DNA of 64,000 nt, taken from Artemisia argyi (Eukaryota > Streptophyta > Magnoliopsida > Asterales > Asteraceae). A program made the translations under genes and the position numbers. Positions 21,405 through 35,508 of the stretch are shown one piece after another (position 1 is the stretch's first letter; each line of letters starts with the position of its first letter). The DNA lies in assembly GCA_030686995.1 (NCBI GenBank), contig CM060691.1:92569743-92633742 (forward strand), read 5' to 3'. The notes under the pieces are model-generated. The model had not been told where the DNA came from. It was given only the letters and a program-made list of their open reading frames with translations, and made no database searches.

Positions 21405-22430
21405 TGGCGAGTTTCTCTTTGTTTATAAGAACATACATCATGTAGAATTAATTTACCCATACTTTTCCAACATTTTCTTGTTAAATTCTTTCAATTCTCT
21501 TTGAAATTTAAGAAGGTTAGTGTGGATTTTCCATCGTTGGTTGTGATAGAAGTTACTTCAGCACTTCATAATTATACTTTAAATTCATTACATATTGTAA
21601 TATTGTGTTACTTGCACACTTTGCCACACTACTTGCATCACAACCATAGATAGTATCTTTCTTTAATTGTTCGTATCTTTCATTCATTTTCTATAAAGTT
21701 TCTATGATTGGCAAAAAAAATAATAATGAAGAACATACAAATTACCGGTTCATTTACTCCTGGTTATACTTTTCTCATGAGACATGTTTACACATACATG
21801 TCAAAGGAATTTCAGCTATGTTTGGTGAGGAATTCATTGTACTTTTTTGGAAATATAATTTAAAAAAAAAACAATATTTATTATATATATTTCTAAAACA
21901 AACTTGTGTTGCTATCAGCTGATTGTTGAATTTTGGTTTCTATCTTTTTATGTGCAACATTAGTGGCTGCAATTTTTTAAGGCAACATTAGTGGCTGAAA
22001 TTTCTTTAGTGGCATGGTATATAATTAACCAAAAGACACTCTTCTTTTAAGTCTTGTAGCTTATTTACGTAATTAATCTTTACCTTTATTGCATTTAAAA
22101 AGAAAATGGTAAAACTTTGATTTTGCTTATAAACTAAAAAAGTGATTAATGTTGTTTGACTAACATAACACTCTTTTATTTATAAAAAGCAATACAATCT
22201 ATAATTATTTATATACTTAATTACAATTTAATACACAAACTTTTTCTACTATCACTTATACCCAAATATAGAAAAAGAAAAATCATACACAAACAAATTA
22301 ACATTACTATACATTGTCGCCGTTGTGAAAAGATAATCATCTATTTTAATCATTGAGCTTATATGAGTAAGACCACATATAAAAAAAAGCATAGGTTGGA
22401 AATGTTTTAGATAACAAGTACAAATTGGAG

Positions 22431-22464
<34 letters not shown>

Positions 22465-22651
22465 CTTTCCTATAGCTCAATCGGCTTTATCATTTATTGT
22501 CATCATTCATCTTGATCTTAGCTTAACCATATATAAAGACAAAATGATTTTTCTTTAAAAAAAAAGAAAAAAAAAAAGTATTTCAAATTTTTGTTTAATA
22601 TCGTACCAAAATAGTTGACTAATGTTTAAGGAAAAATTCCATATGTTGCTC

Positions 22652-23260
22652 TTTTTTTTGTTTCTTTTTCTTTTTCTTTTTTGAACAGCGGTATAATATT
22701 AAAACTAGCAAAAGCTAGAAAAGAATTACAAAGAAGTTATAGTAGCTATAGGGTTTTGCTACTATCCTACCCAACTAAAACTAAGATTGGGATTTCTAGA
22801 TGAAATCCACAGAAACACAATTGAAAAACTATATTATCCCATATCATCGCCTTCCTAGGGTGTGAATTAGAAAAAACCAGGCGATTACGAAAACTCCAGA
22901 TGGACCATAAAAGAGTCCCTCCCACTAATTCAAGAAAAACTCGCACCATATTTGAGAGGGACGATGAATCAAGCCACAAGATCCACTCCGCCATGTTCGC
23001 GCATAAAGGAATGTCGAGTTCCCACCATTTAGTCAGCAACGCCCATAAATCTTTAGCCATCTCGCATGTGAAAAATATGTGGTTAACCGTTTCAACGTCT
23101 TCATAACAAATGGGGCAAAGAAGCGACTGAACATCAAGGCCTCTCCTATCCAACTTCACCCTAGAAGGAAGCTTGTTCAACAACAACCTCCACAAAAAGA
23201 CATTCACTTTAATGGGAATACTACGATTCCAACGAGTAGCGGTGGGAGCTACATCTAGGA
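22652..23260 (-). mobile_element. LINE-1, 3' end segment with RT zinc-binding domain
   Basis: Minus-strand LINE body whose 3' end is the T-rich stretch 22652-22682 (poly-A on the minus strand). Positions 22767-23260 encode the C-terminal reverse-transcriptase zinc-binding domain: IPIKVNVFLWRLL, LDRRGLD, CPICYEDVETVNHIFFTC and WSFRNRLVF. It continues upstream at 37458 after the inserted solo LTR: the codons on the two sides fit together at the TAGGA target site. It interrupts tandem unit 2 at CATATGTTGCT. Confidence 0.85.
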
Positions 23261-24009
23261 TGTAAAACCCACATTTCCATGATACGTTTAAATTACTAAA
23301 ATGCCCTCCAATTTAAAATTTTGAAGAATTGTGTACGTTTACCAAACAAGCCCTAAATCAAAAACAGTTATCGTACGATCACAAACACGAATATGTAACT
23401 TCAAGTAAATAACATTTGAGCTACTACAACATTATAATAACTCAAGGATATGAAATTTTGACTAAGAAACGAATGTTGCACGTTACGTGACCTAACGAGT
23501 CCAAAAACCTTAAAACTTGTACACAACTTATAAAATAAACACCAAATAAATCCTAAACACTTGGTAATTTGCAATATATGATATGTAATATTTTTTTATG
23601 AACATTACAATATTTATTAAGTGTACTAAAAATAAATGTCTCACCTAAAAATGTTACATTGGCCAAATTTTATTTTATTTAAGTATATAATTGATTTAAT
23701 TAAGAGCACTGGATACAGTCAAGCCGTCAGGCTGGTGCTGTGGGAAAATTTTGCTGCCACGTTAGCAAAAAGCTCCATGGCACCAGAAATCCCACGGCAC
23801 CACATTTCAGGGGTATCCGTTGGCACCAGAATTTCTGATGCCGTCGGCCATTTTTTTTTAAACAAAAATTAAAATATACACAATATAATATTATAAACTA
23901 AAATAAACTTCATTAATATTAAAAACAAACATTACATATAAAAAAACAAACATTACATGTAAAAAAAACACACATTACATTAAAAAAATACAAACTAATT
24001 ATGCAAGTT

Positions 24010-25322
24010 CTATAAATTCTCCACAAGGTCATTTTGAAGCTCGTCGTGAACTATTCGATCGCGAAGTTCTTTACTTTTTCTAACATGTAAATCACATCTT
24101 TCGATCCAATTATCTGGCATGTTAAGGCGTGGATCGACGAATGTCTCTCTTAAATTCACTTCGAATCCTTCGTCTTCCAATATCCTATTGTGTAACATTA
24201 TACAACAATACATGATTAGTTTCAAAGTGTTGATTTGAAAAGCACGTTCCGGTTTTCGTATAATCCCCCAACGACCTTGTAGGACTCCGAAGGCTCGTTC
24301 AATATCTTTTCTAGCACTTTCTTGTACTCTTTTGAAGTTCAAATTTTTTTCCGACCTTGCAACACTAAACGTTTTCACAAACACGGACCATGTTGGATAA
24401 AAGCCGTCGGCTAAATAGTAAACTTTTGTATATGTATGTCCATTTACTTCAAACGGACATTCCGGAGCTGTGCCGGCAAGTTCTTGATCAAATATCGGGG
24501 AACCATACAACACATTAAGATCATTATTTGCCCTTGGAACCCCAAAATATGCATGCCAAATCCATAATCTTTGATCCGCAACCGCTTCCAACATAAGAGT
24601 TGGGTATTTATGATCACGTCTTTTAAATTGAGCTTGTAAGGCCTTTGGACAATTTTTCCAATCCCAATGCATACAATCAATACTCCCGAGCATTCCCGGG
24701 AGTTTATGTTTTTCTTCATGCAATGCATATATTTTTTCTATGTCATCTGAAGTGGGCTTTCTTAAATACTTCTCATTGTATAAAACATGTATGCATTTAG
24801 TAAAGTAATTTAAACATTGTCGTGAACAACGTTCACCAATTTGCAAGTATTCATCAAATGCATCAGGTGCAGTGTCATACGCCAATTGGCGTATGGCGGA
24901 TGTGCACTTCAACACAGCACCTATACTTAACCGACCGATAGCATCGTAACTTTGTCTAAAAAATAAAAGTACTCGGGAAGAGGCTGAACATCATAACTTA
25001 AAATATCATTGAGAATTCTATTAAAAAGTCTAGAACTCATACGATACCTTCGCCTAAATTTATCTTCGGGATATTTAGGAGCAGTTGCAGCGTTGCCAAA
25101 GTAGTCTTCGAGTAATCGTTGTTCCGCCTCTTCTCGTTCACGAGGTATGTATGCCCTCATTTTCTTTTCAGCCGATTGCAATCCCCCGGCTTCTTGATCA
25201 TACAAGGATACAAATTGTTCATATGCCAAGTAACTTTGAAGATATCGTTCTCGACCATCGTTAAAAAAAACATCATAAACATCGAACGGGTCGTTGTGAT
25301 TAATTGGGCTGTTTGGATTCAT
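24010..25322 (-). pseudogene. Harbinger-type DDE transposase, one frameshift
   Basis: Two abutting frames make one protein. 25322-24927 gives the N-terminus (MNPNSPINHNDPFDVYDVFF...), 24915-24010 the catalytic part. The frame changes at a T run near 24955-24960; sequence just before the second ATG (RQSYDAIGRLSIGAVLKCT) reads on in the second frame, so a single indel explains the break. Catalytic residues are visible: Asp in GSIDCMHWDWKNCP, Asp in LADGFYPTW, and Glu in ERAFGVLQGRW. Related plant proteins are annotated as nuclease HARBI1-like. Apart from the shift I see no stop, so this copy is young or recently active, and a sequencing error in the homopolymer is possible. Confidence 0.85.
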
Positions 25323-25412
25323 GATTGAACGATTTGTATGAAAAAATGAATATGGAATTAGATAAATAGAAGTAGAGATTTAAGGGGTATTTATAAGGTT
25401 GTTTTGGGGTTA

Positions 25413-25516
<104 letters not shown>

Positions 25517-27357
25517 AACGGCTATAAAGCCGTTACATGCTTCGCATTCAAAAAATATATCCGTTATACATGCTTCCATTTTCCAAAGAAAAGAAAAAAA
25601 AAATAAACGATGGCGCTGCGCCGATGGGACAGCGCCAGAAGCGATGGTGCGAACGACGGTATGGTGCGCCGTCAGCCAAAATGGGCTGGTGGTCATGGCA
25701 CCACCGTACCCCAAGCTCTAAGGGATAAGTATCAAATAATTATGAAAAGTGAGAAAATCATTATAATTGATTTTATCCCCACTCATTTGGCATAAAATTT
25801 TGCCTCCCTTCCTATCTAATACATGGTTTCTCCTAATTCTCATATTTACCTAATTAAAAACCCTAAAAACACATCAAAAATACATATGACGGCTAGAAAT
25901 TTTTCTGAGGCTCCATACCATTTTTCCTGGACGTGTTTATGGTCCTGGAAGGTGGGGAAAATAGTGGTGAAGATTTTCGATTGATCGTGTGAAGGCTGGG
26001 AATTATTTTGTGTCGGTTTTGAGGCCGATAGTTCCAAAATTGATTTTGCTTGTTCCATTCGTTCCAATCTTCAAGAGGGTTTTTTATCATCTTTCCTAAC
26101 CATCTTGATCATATTTATACGTTCATATCAATACCTTTGCATGCTTGATTGGTCGTAATAATTAAAAGAACCAAAAACCTAATAAAAATCTAATCGGCCA
26201 TATATGATTTTTGTATGCTTCAAATCTATTTTATTCTGGTCCTATACATGTTATATAGCACTACAAAAATAAGTTTTGTAATTTTCGAAACTTGGATAAT
26301 CCTTTAGAATTTAATTTGTAATCGGATTATTAAAAAGAAAACCCTAAAAATAAAATATAATTCATATGAACTAGGGTTAGGGTTTGTAAATGATTGTAAT
26401 GATTGAGTGGTTTTTTTTAATGATTGTAATTATTATGTAATGATTGTGAAATGATTGGGATGATTAGAGTTAGGGGTTTTTTTTTTCTTAAAGGTAAATT
26501 TATTAAGAAAGAAGAGCCAAAAATGCATACAAAGCAAGAAAAAAATGTACAAAGTGTAAACAGAGACTAAGACACATCCTTAGCTCCACACTTTACACCA
26601 CAAACTACAAATGGCATAGGACAATACCCCTAGCTCAAATACAAATAATCAACCCCTGAACTAAGAAAAATACATAAACAGAAAGATACTAAACTCTATA
26701 AACTAGACAAAGCAGATAAAAGGGCTTGAACTCGGGTCATCACCATACTCTAAATACATGGGCCAGTGCAAAGGAACCAACCAAAGCACCTCCAAACATC
26801 AACATATGATGACCACACCTAGTAAGCTAGACTGCCAAGTCTAATCTAAAAAGAGTTAAATACATAAGTGATACTAGAGCATCAGAAGAACTTTGCAGAA
26901 TAATTCAATAGAAGTCCATAACTCAACAACCACCAAAGCCAAACTAAGCTTGCTCAAACTACAAGGGAATTGCCAGAGTAGCAGCTTTGGTAAGTTTGCC
27001 TCCTTAAAAACCTTTCTATGTAAAACCCAGAGGGAAAAAACATAGAAAAGGACAAAAAGAGTGCAACACTTACCAAAACCTTCCCAACCAATACCATCAT
27101 CCAGAAATACCAGATCCATCATCTTGAATTCATTAAAGCAGTCCTCAAATGCAACTTCATAATAATATATCATCTGCAAGCAATAGTATATTTGGACCCT
27201 GTGTGCATTAAGATAATCAAACTCACCAATGAAAGGATCAAAACAAAAGTTGCACATCCAAAAACCAGTTCCTTCCTGAGTGCAAAAACCACTAGTGTAT
27301 ATCCATAACTTGGTCCAAGGCAATTCAGACCTCAGACAGTAATGCCAATATAACCAT

Positions 27358-30300
27358 TTAAGAGAAACCATAGATAACATAATCACTTGTTATTACCCAA
27401 GCAGAAAGTGACATTCTTCCCCATACTTCTATCCAGCTTAAGACCCCAGATGAGAGCAGCATTCCTAACATTAACAGTGCTTCTATTTTGAGACTAAGAA
27501 GCCTAAACCTCAAAATCTCAACAATAAGCTTAAAGAGGACATCATCAGACCTAGCAATATCTCTAAACAATCTAGAATTCCTTTCCTGCCAAATATAATA
27601 AATGACAGCTCCAAATACAAGCCTTTGGATGACACTCCAAATACTATTGTTACCAGGAAGAATAGTAATACCAGATATGATTTCAGCCCAAATATTAGAT
27701 AAAGTATCTAATTTGGCCATACCCTTCAACCTTTCCCACAATCTTTTAGAAAAAGCACAATCAAAAAATAAGTGAGAATGGGAATCTTTACATACCTTGC
27801 AGAAAGCACATTTCATATCTTGAAGATTAAGCCATTTTGAAATCATGTCTAGAGTCTTTAATCTCCCTTTAACAGCCATCCATAGGATAAAAGCATGGCT
27901 AGGAATGCATTGTGAGAACCATATATGTCTATACCAAATAACTTCAGGGGCAGTAGGCCTAATACCTTTCCAAATTTCTTTCACACTAAAAACTTTTTCA
28001 TTACCATTGTTGTTGATCCAGACAGCCTTCTCACAAATACCCTCACTTAAAGACGGAACAGGAACATTGAGCACTTCCACAAACCTTCCATTCCAATCTC
28101 TTGGCCATTTCCATCCATCATCATTAATAAAATCAGCTACTTTGGCATCAAGTTTCATACCATATTGATACAAAGTGGCATGACTAATTAGTCTACATAA
28201 AGGACCATTATTGTGCCATCTGTCAAACCATACATTACATTTCCTTCCATTGCCAATTTTAATACCAATAAATCTTCTTATGTTATCTCTTAGCCTCAGA
28301 AACTGATTCCAACTCCAAGAAGAACAATTGTTATTACAGTCCCAAATACTTCTACCCTTGAGCCAGTAAATATTCACCCATTTGACCCAAATAGATTCTT
28401 TGTCAGATATGATGTTCCATAGGTGTTTGTCCATGAGGGATTCGTTCCACAAATGTAAAGGCTTTAGACTCAAACCATCTTGGTTTTTAGGCATGCAAAC
28501 AGTTTTCCAAGATACACTAGCTTTACCCACACAATCACTTCCAGCAGCCCAGAGAAATCTTTCAAAGAGTTTTTCAATGGTATCACAAACATTAATAGGT
28601 AATATAAACATGGAAGCCCAGTATACCTGCATAGAGCTAAGAACAGAATAGATGAGTTGCAATCTTCCAACAAAATAGAGACACTTATTCTTCTAGTCCT
28701 CAATTCTTTTCTTAATATTATCCACAAGCACCTCACAATCCTTTTTACAAAGCTTCTTAGAGATCAAAGGTACACCAAGGTATCTGACAAGGAGACTTCC
28801 TTCCTTGAAAGGCATAACCATTAAGATTTCACATCTTATATCATTAGGAATATTGCCAAAATACACATTACTTTTATCTAAGCTTGGATAAAGACCAGAG
28901 GACAAAGTGAATTCATCCAAAGCTCTTCTAAGAATAGAAGCAGACAACAAATCACCATGACATAGTAAAAGAAGATCATCAGCAAACAGAAGATGAGTTA
29001 GTTTTAACTCATTGCAACCCCAATGATACTTGAATTTCTTCTCCTTACTAACCTGTCTTATCACCATCAAATTGAAAACTTCCGTAATGATAGTAAAGAG
29101 GTAAGGTGAGACAAGATCACCTTGCCTTAATCCTCTCTTAGCTTTGAAGAAACCATGTGATTCACCATTAATAGATAAAGAAAAAGAGGCAATATTAAGA
29201 CACTCCATGATCCAATGAACCAAAATGTTGTGAAAATTCAAATCTCTCCAAAGCAAACTTAAGAAATTCCCAACTTACAGTGTCATAAGCCTTTTGGATG
29301 TCAATTTTGAAAGCACATATTCTCCCTTTGCTCCTTCTACCATAACCATTCATCAGCTCTTGTGTTAGAAGGATATTATCACTAATTTTCCTTTCAGCCA
29401 CAAAGGCACTTTGGTTATTATCAATAAGCTCATTCAACACACCTTTGATCCTATTGGTAATTACTTTACTGATGCATTTATACACAACATTGCAGCAAGT
29501 AATACCTGTAATCAATGATTCTAATGGGTGTTTTAGACTTAGGAATAAGAGAGATGATGGTAGCATTGATCTCACCAAGCATTCTACAATTTCTGAAAAA
29601 CTCTTTAACAGCTGCAATGACATCAGAAATGATAATACTCCAAGAAGCCTTGAAAAATTTGGATGTGAAGCCATCTGGACCAGAAGCTTTGTTGTCATCT
29701 ATATCAAAAAGAGCAGCCTTAATTTCATCATCATTCACCTCTCTGACCATATATTCTGCATCCTGAACACTAATCTTCTTGAAAAACAAATTATCATGGT
29801 CATCCACACGAAAAATTTGATCATGTGTACCAAGAAATTTTTGAAAGTGAGCCATAAACTGTTCTTCAACTTCATTATCATGATAGCTATTCCCAAATTC
29901 ATCATTAACTGCACTAATTCTACTTCTGTTTCTTCTACCTTTTATCACATTATGAAAATAAGCACTATTGTGGTCACCTTCTTTGAGCCATCTAATCTTA
30001 GTTTTTTGCTTTAAGACTTTTTCTTCATCCAATGTAGGTTCTTTGTAAGCGGCAGTATAAATCATCTCTTCCTCCCTTAGAGCAACATTGTTAGGATCTT
30101 TATCAAGTTCTTCTTGGACTTTCTTCAATCCTCTCTTAAAATCTTAACCTTATCAAAAACATTGCCATTCTTCTTATTTAACTTCTTCATGTGCCTTTTC
30201 ATAGCTTTCAATCTTTTAACCAAATGAACATAGAATATCCATTAATAGGGACATTCCAATTGTTTCTTATAGTGTCTAAAAACTCCTCATTGTCAGTAAG

Positions 30301-31061
30301 ATAGTTCATAAATCTGAAAGATCTACTTTTCTTACTGGCAACATTAGGGAATGACACCACAGCATGGCTATGATCAGAAGAAACAAATGGAAGAAAACTT
30401 GCATAAGCATTGGTGAAGCAATCCATAAAAAACTATTGCCCATTACCCTATCCAGCTTTTTCAAAATCTCTAATTCAGGATTTTTCATTTTCTGGATCCA
30501 AGTAAAGAACATACCCTTCATGGACAAATCCTCCATGTCCAGACATTCAATACAGTCTTTGAAATCTTGAATAACACAATCTCAAACAAGACCATTAGAA
30601 CATTTATCAGCATGTAGAGTAACATTAAAATCTCCAAGCATCACCCAAGGAGATTCTCCAATATCAGTACAATGGTTCTTCAAGTTATCCCATAAAGCAG
30701 ATCTATCTTTAGGGTCATTCTCACCATAGATAAAAGATACAAACATCTTTCTATGACAAGAAACAGTAGTAACTAAGAAGTGCATAACTTGATCAGTTTT
30801 ACTAATGAGACTAGCATTGAGGACATTAGGATCCCAACCAACAATAATCCTACATCCTTTCTTGCTTTCCACTGAGTTAGATACCCAATTCCAAATACCA
30901 AAAATTCTACTACATACAGAACCCACAATCTTTTTATTTAAGTGAGTTTCTATAATAGAACACATACTAATACTATTTTCATTAATAAATAACTTGACTT
31001 CATCTTGTTTAGAGGTAGTAGACATACCTCTAATGTTCCATGAAGCAATTTTTAATATCAT
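27358..31061 (-). pseudogene. LINE-2 ORF2: endonuclease, reverse transcriptase and zinc-binding domain
   Basis: The ORF2 ATG overlaps the ORF1 stop as TAATG at 31059-31063. Domains in order: apurinic-type endonuclease (KIASWNIRGM, IIETHL, LGDFNVTL, SDHSHAVV); reverse transcriptase (NKASGPDGF near 29680, [12 protein letters not shown] near 29290, GLRQGDLVSPYLF near 29120, and the catalytic FADD near 28985); then the RT zinc-binding domain (IPSHAFILWMAVKGRL, CAFCKVCKDSHSHLFFDC near 27790). Breaks: TGA at 30582, frame changes near 30430, 30130-30210, 29490 and 29215, and TAG at 28693 where relatives have tryptophan. Not functional. Confidence 0.85.
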
Positions 31062-32490
31062 TAAGAAGAATAAGGGATTGATGCATTATTACACTGCATC
31101 TGAGTCATTGATACATCAGCATCATTAGTCACATCATTCTTGGTCATGAAAGAAGCATGAGCAGAAGTATCCTCAGCAACTTCATCCATAACCTCACTAT
31201 AATTCTGTCTTTCTTCAACAATACCTTCATATGCTTCAATCATCTCATCCGTCCATTGACTTTTTATCTCCTCAGCCATTTGTTTTTCCCAAACTAACTC
31301 ATTGATTTTATCCCCTTCAACTCTATAAATCTCATCATATAAACTACGAAGAGCTTGTTCCCTATTGAGGTTTTCAGGTTTCATTTTACCATCAACAAGA
31401 TTCTTAGCTTTTTCCATAACAACTTGGTTAATATTTCTGTTATCTTCAACGATTTTATTCTCTAACACCTTGATCTTTTCTTTGCACAAAATACTTTTTT
31501 TGCTTTTCTCCAAGGCAACACACTTCTGCTTATAGTAAGCATACACATCTTTAGACCACAATTTAATTTCATCTTCAGAACAAGGAATTCCCAAATCAAA
31601 AGATAAATCAATCTTCATCTTCATTTCCTGCCAAAGGCTGCTATTCTCCTCCTCTTTAACTTCATTATCTAACACAGCATACCTGTTATTGCTTCCATCA
31701 TTCTTTTTCTTAGTATTCTTCTTCTCAACATTCTTTTTCACTACATTCTTCTTCTGGATACTTATTTCTTCATTAACTTTACCTTTCCTTCTGTAGTTCT
31801 GTTCATTACTTCCATTACTTGCTGCTTTCTTAGCTGAATTCTCCTTCACAGGTTCTTTTTGCACATTCACATTTCTAGTAGTACCACTTGGACCAGGAGA
31901 GTATCCATAGTAACCACCTCTACCATTCATTCCACCTCTTCCTCTTCCATAGTATCCACCTCTACCATTAAATCCTCCCCTACCATAACTTATTCCAATG
32001 TTATTCTGATCAGCACTATTGACTGAAACACCCATCACATTTGTGTTATTCTTATTATTATTGACAGTTTTCCAGTTATCCTTGTTTGTCCCCTCATTAC
32101 TTGCCCATTTCTCTGCCATATTTTTATTTTCACTCCTTCTCAGAACTTCTTCCTGAGTAATGATTCTATTATCACACTTCTTAAAACTATGCCCAAAGAC
32201 CTTACAATGAGAACACATTAGAGGAACCCATGCATATTCAACTTTCAGCATCATTGATTTAGCCAAACTTCTATAACATACTTCAATTGAGTTGACCAAG
32301 TCATTAGAAGCATCAACCTCATCAAGCACTCTAGCAAAATTAGCCCTTCCATAGATGTTTTCACATATAGAAGCTGTAATTCTGTCCATAATGATAGGCG
32401 ACCCAAGTCTACTAGCAATTTTACTAATACCCTCCACATTTCATGCCTCAAGAGGAACATTGAAGATCTTAGCCCAAATAGGAATCTTCC
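31061..32490 (-). pseudogene. LINE-2 ORF1, 3' part (zinc knuckle, RGG box)
   Basis: Downstream of the solo-LTR insertion the frame reads PIWAKIFNVPLEA, a TGA near 32441 (tryptophan expected), then NVEGISKIASRLGSP, a typical DUF4283-type plant LINE ORF1 region. CSHCKVFGHSFKKC is a CCHC zinc knuckle (near 32200). An RGG-rich stretch (RGGFNGRGGYYGRGRGG, near 31930-31990) and a lysine-rich segment suggest RNA binding. The rest is charged and partly coiled coil. It ends one base inside the ORF2 start. Confidence 0.8.
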
Positions 32491-34241
32491 TGTAACAATT
32501 CGCAATTTCAGGTTAACTTTTATTCTCGAAAATTTCACTATTCACTTTTTACTATTCACTTTTCACTATTCATCTCAGAAATTTTTATTTCATATTCTCG
32601 TAAGTTAAACTATTTTAACGATAATCCGAGAGTTTGACGCTCGTCGGATCATTTCTGCAAAAATCACAAAGCCGTGTCCGAGATTTACTTTTAGGTTTAA
32701 ACGTTATTCCGGCATCCCGATATGTCTATAAAACATTATAAACTATAGAAATATGATTTTCTCTCATTTTAGGACAATTCCAAAAGTTTCGGAATTTTAC
32801 GTTTTCCAGTTCAGCGTTTTACGCGAATTGCGCGTTTTAGACCCGTGTTTCCAGTTTTTAGCAGGGTTTTAGCACCCGATAGATCCTACCACTCATTTTA
32901 TATTTTATTATGGAGTATATTGATAAGTTCTAGCATATTTATAAGTTTCATATTTTTAGGATACCCGGTTTTACGTTTCGTGACTTAAAAACTTACGGTT
33001 AGCAATTTACGGGTCCAAAACTAGCTACATACTTAGGATAATATCATCAAAAGTCCACACCTTGTTCCCCAAGACTTATGAACCGCCACTAGGGGGGGCA
33101 TTCACACTTGTGGCATCATCTCATGACTTTAGCCATTAGATCATTTTTAATTACAACTTTGTCTCCAAGTTTAAGCACTTTCCTAGTAAGCTTCCTAACC
33201 TCCTCATTCTTGCTATAAATAGCCAACTAGAAACACTTTAATCTTCATCTTTTCATCACCAAAAACGCCACACTCTTTAATCCTAGCACCATGATCCTTT
33301 GATCTTCAAACTATAAGTTACACATAAGAGTTCAAGGTCTTAGTATTCTCTACCTAGTTCTCAAGTTTGTTTGGTGATTCCATGGTTGATTTAGGAGCTA
33401 CACAAGGTTACTAGGGCTGAAGTTAAATGGTTTTCACAAGGGTTATATCAAGGCTAGCAAGGGTTACAATAGTTATGGTGAAGGGTTTACAAGCTTAGGT
33501 TTAGTGTCCTAGTTCTATACTTGACTTCCTTTCTTTAGAAAGCCAAAAGTTGTAAGCAAACCCTATTACACTTTCTTGCTCAATATCATTTCATGCTTAT
33601 TATGTTTCTTTCATGCTATATATGGTCTTTGTATTGTGTTCATGATGTTTAAAAATGGATAAAACAAGTATTGGTATACATATGTTAACTTATGACAAGT
33701 AAACAAGCAAACTAGTGATTTTTATAGAGAACCACGACCAAAATAGTACAACTATGATATTTGACACTTACTTACTGTTAAAGAGGACTTAACAAGGAAA
33801 ACATAGCAATTTGAATCACCCAAAACGAGTACCCGAGTCAAAAGTTATGACCATTTGAAGCTAGCGAAACCAAAACGGCAAAACTGCCTAAATAGCATTC
33901 TGATCAGATTTTGATTTTGAAAGTCACCCTTCTGGTCTGATTCATCAAAAAGTTAAAACACGAAAGTTGTCCGGAACGACATTTTCGTTCAGGGACAAAG
34001 AAGCTCGAGCCCTGAAAACGCTTTTTGAGTGATAATTTTCTTCAAATTCTTAACAGCCCATTTTTAGACCAAAGTAACTATATAATGGTTATAATTACAT
34101 GAGACCAAGAGGTCTAATGACCTAAAGCCAAGACCACAACCATGGCTAAAGCCAAGGTTGAGTCTCAAGACCATGGTAACAATGACCAAGGTCACGGCAA
34201 AGCCACGGCTAAAGACCATATAACTTTTAAATATCAAAAGG

Positions 34242-34243
<2 letters not shown>

Positions 34244-34332
<89 letters not shown>
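34244..34332. repeat. TA microsatellite (89 bp)
   Basis: Perfect TA dinucleotides in the solo LTR. Confidence 0.95.
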
Positions 34333-34335
<3 letters not shown>

Positions 34336-34875
34336 ATCAAATACTACAATAGTAGGGAGCCTCATGTGAGGAGTTCATTAAGTAAGCCGTCGAGACGAGT
34401 TATGGATTTACGAGTTAAAGTGTCCTGGCTCCTCGAACATTTACTTCATGACTTCTGAATTATGTCGGCCCGAACGGTAGTAAGAGATTTACAACCTATA
34501 CATGTTTCATAAACCATTTATATTCAAAGACTTACACTATATACTAAGTACTACATCATGAACTATATGCAAGACATATATAGGCAATTCTTCGTATTCT
34601 TAGACGTTACTCCAAACCTAAGTCGCAACGTTCTATTATAGGCTGCTCTTAGAGACTTTCGCGATTCGACTACCACTTTCATTTCTCATTACATAGACTT
34701 AAGGTGAGTCATAGCCCCTACTCTTTTCGTACTTGTTTTAACTCTTGGGGGGATACATGCTCAACTACTTGCTTACTTGTACAAATACTCAAAACATTTA
34801 TACTTGATTGTTTTATACTTGACTGTCTTATACTTGATGGCATTATACTTGATTTCATACATACATGACTGTCTT

Positions 34876-34980
34876 ATATCTTTGGGAAGTGGCTCCCAGT
34901 AAATTTATATCTTTGGGAAGTGGCTCCCAGTTTTCTTTGGGAAGTGGCTCCCAGTTGTCCTTGGGAATTGGCTCCCAAAG
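34876..34980 (+). repeat. Short repeats of TTTGGGAAGTGGCTCCCAG
   Basis: About four copies; each contains GGGA(A/T)GTGGCTCCC, which is itself a GGGA...TCCC inverted repeat. The LARD LTR has an analogous cluster (CTCCGAACATGGGAGACTTT) at 50305-50530. Confidence 0.7.
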
Positions 34981-35508
34981 TGAGGTCTTCGGAGATGAAG
35001 TAGAGACTCACTACTAATTGCTTAATTGTCTTGATGAACTTATACATGTCTTTATTATACTATATGTTAGCAGTGGGTTGTGAACACACAGGTTACAAGT
35101 CTCTTATGGCGGGACTTGTAACTGAGTGGATTCTCAATGCCTTTGCTGTGTGATCATTCTTTAAGGCTTTTCAACTGTTTTAAGACAAACTCTATGAACT
35201 CACCAACCATTGTGTTGACACTTTAGCATGTTTATCTCAGGTTAGTAAGGCGATAGCTAGTGCGTGGAACTTAGAGTCAAGCTGCATATTCTGAAGACTT
35301 ACGCTTTTATCATTTACCATTCAAAACTTTGTATACATTTATGTATCATACTTTGGAATCTCATGTTTGTAACTTTGAATTCATTAATCGAATGGTAACT
35401 TTTCAAAACGTCTCATTTAGAGTTCGTTTTCTATAACTTGTACTTTGTATTATGAAGTAGCACCCCTATGACACAGTCTTCCGCTGCGGTATTTTTGGGG
35501 GTGTTACA

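Larger units (their letters stand above)
20073..22578. repeat. Tandem unit 1 (about 2.5 kb) with the first 36-residue gene
   Basis: The unit starts TATTTCAAATTTTTG and is repeated from 22579 (start only) and 39955-42110 (rest), with extended near-identity, for example 20220-20290 against 39985-40050 and 20700-21440 against 40400-41090. It contains poly-T (20391-20419), poly-A (about 22430-22460) and one small minus-strand gene. Confidence 0.8.
32491..35508 (+). mobile_element. 3.0-kb solo LTR, chromovirus/LARD-like family
   Basis: Starts TGTAACAATTCGC and ends GGGGTGTTACA, flanked by a perfect TSD CTTCC (32486-32490 and 35509-35513) in LINE-2 ORF1. It is related, in opposite orientation, to the LARD LTR at 49790: for example 35060-35240 is a recognisable reverse complement of 50055-50230, and the starts TGTAACAATTCGCAA and TGTCACAACTCGTAA agree. 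A single LTR with TSD and no internal region indicates LTR-LTR recombination. It contains a TA microsatellite and a TTTGGGAAGTGGCTCCCAG repeat cluster. Confidence 0.85.
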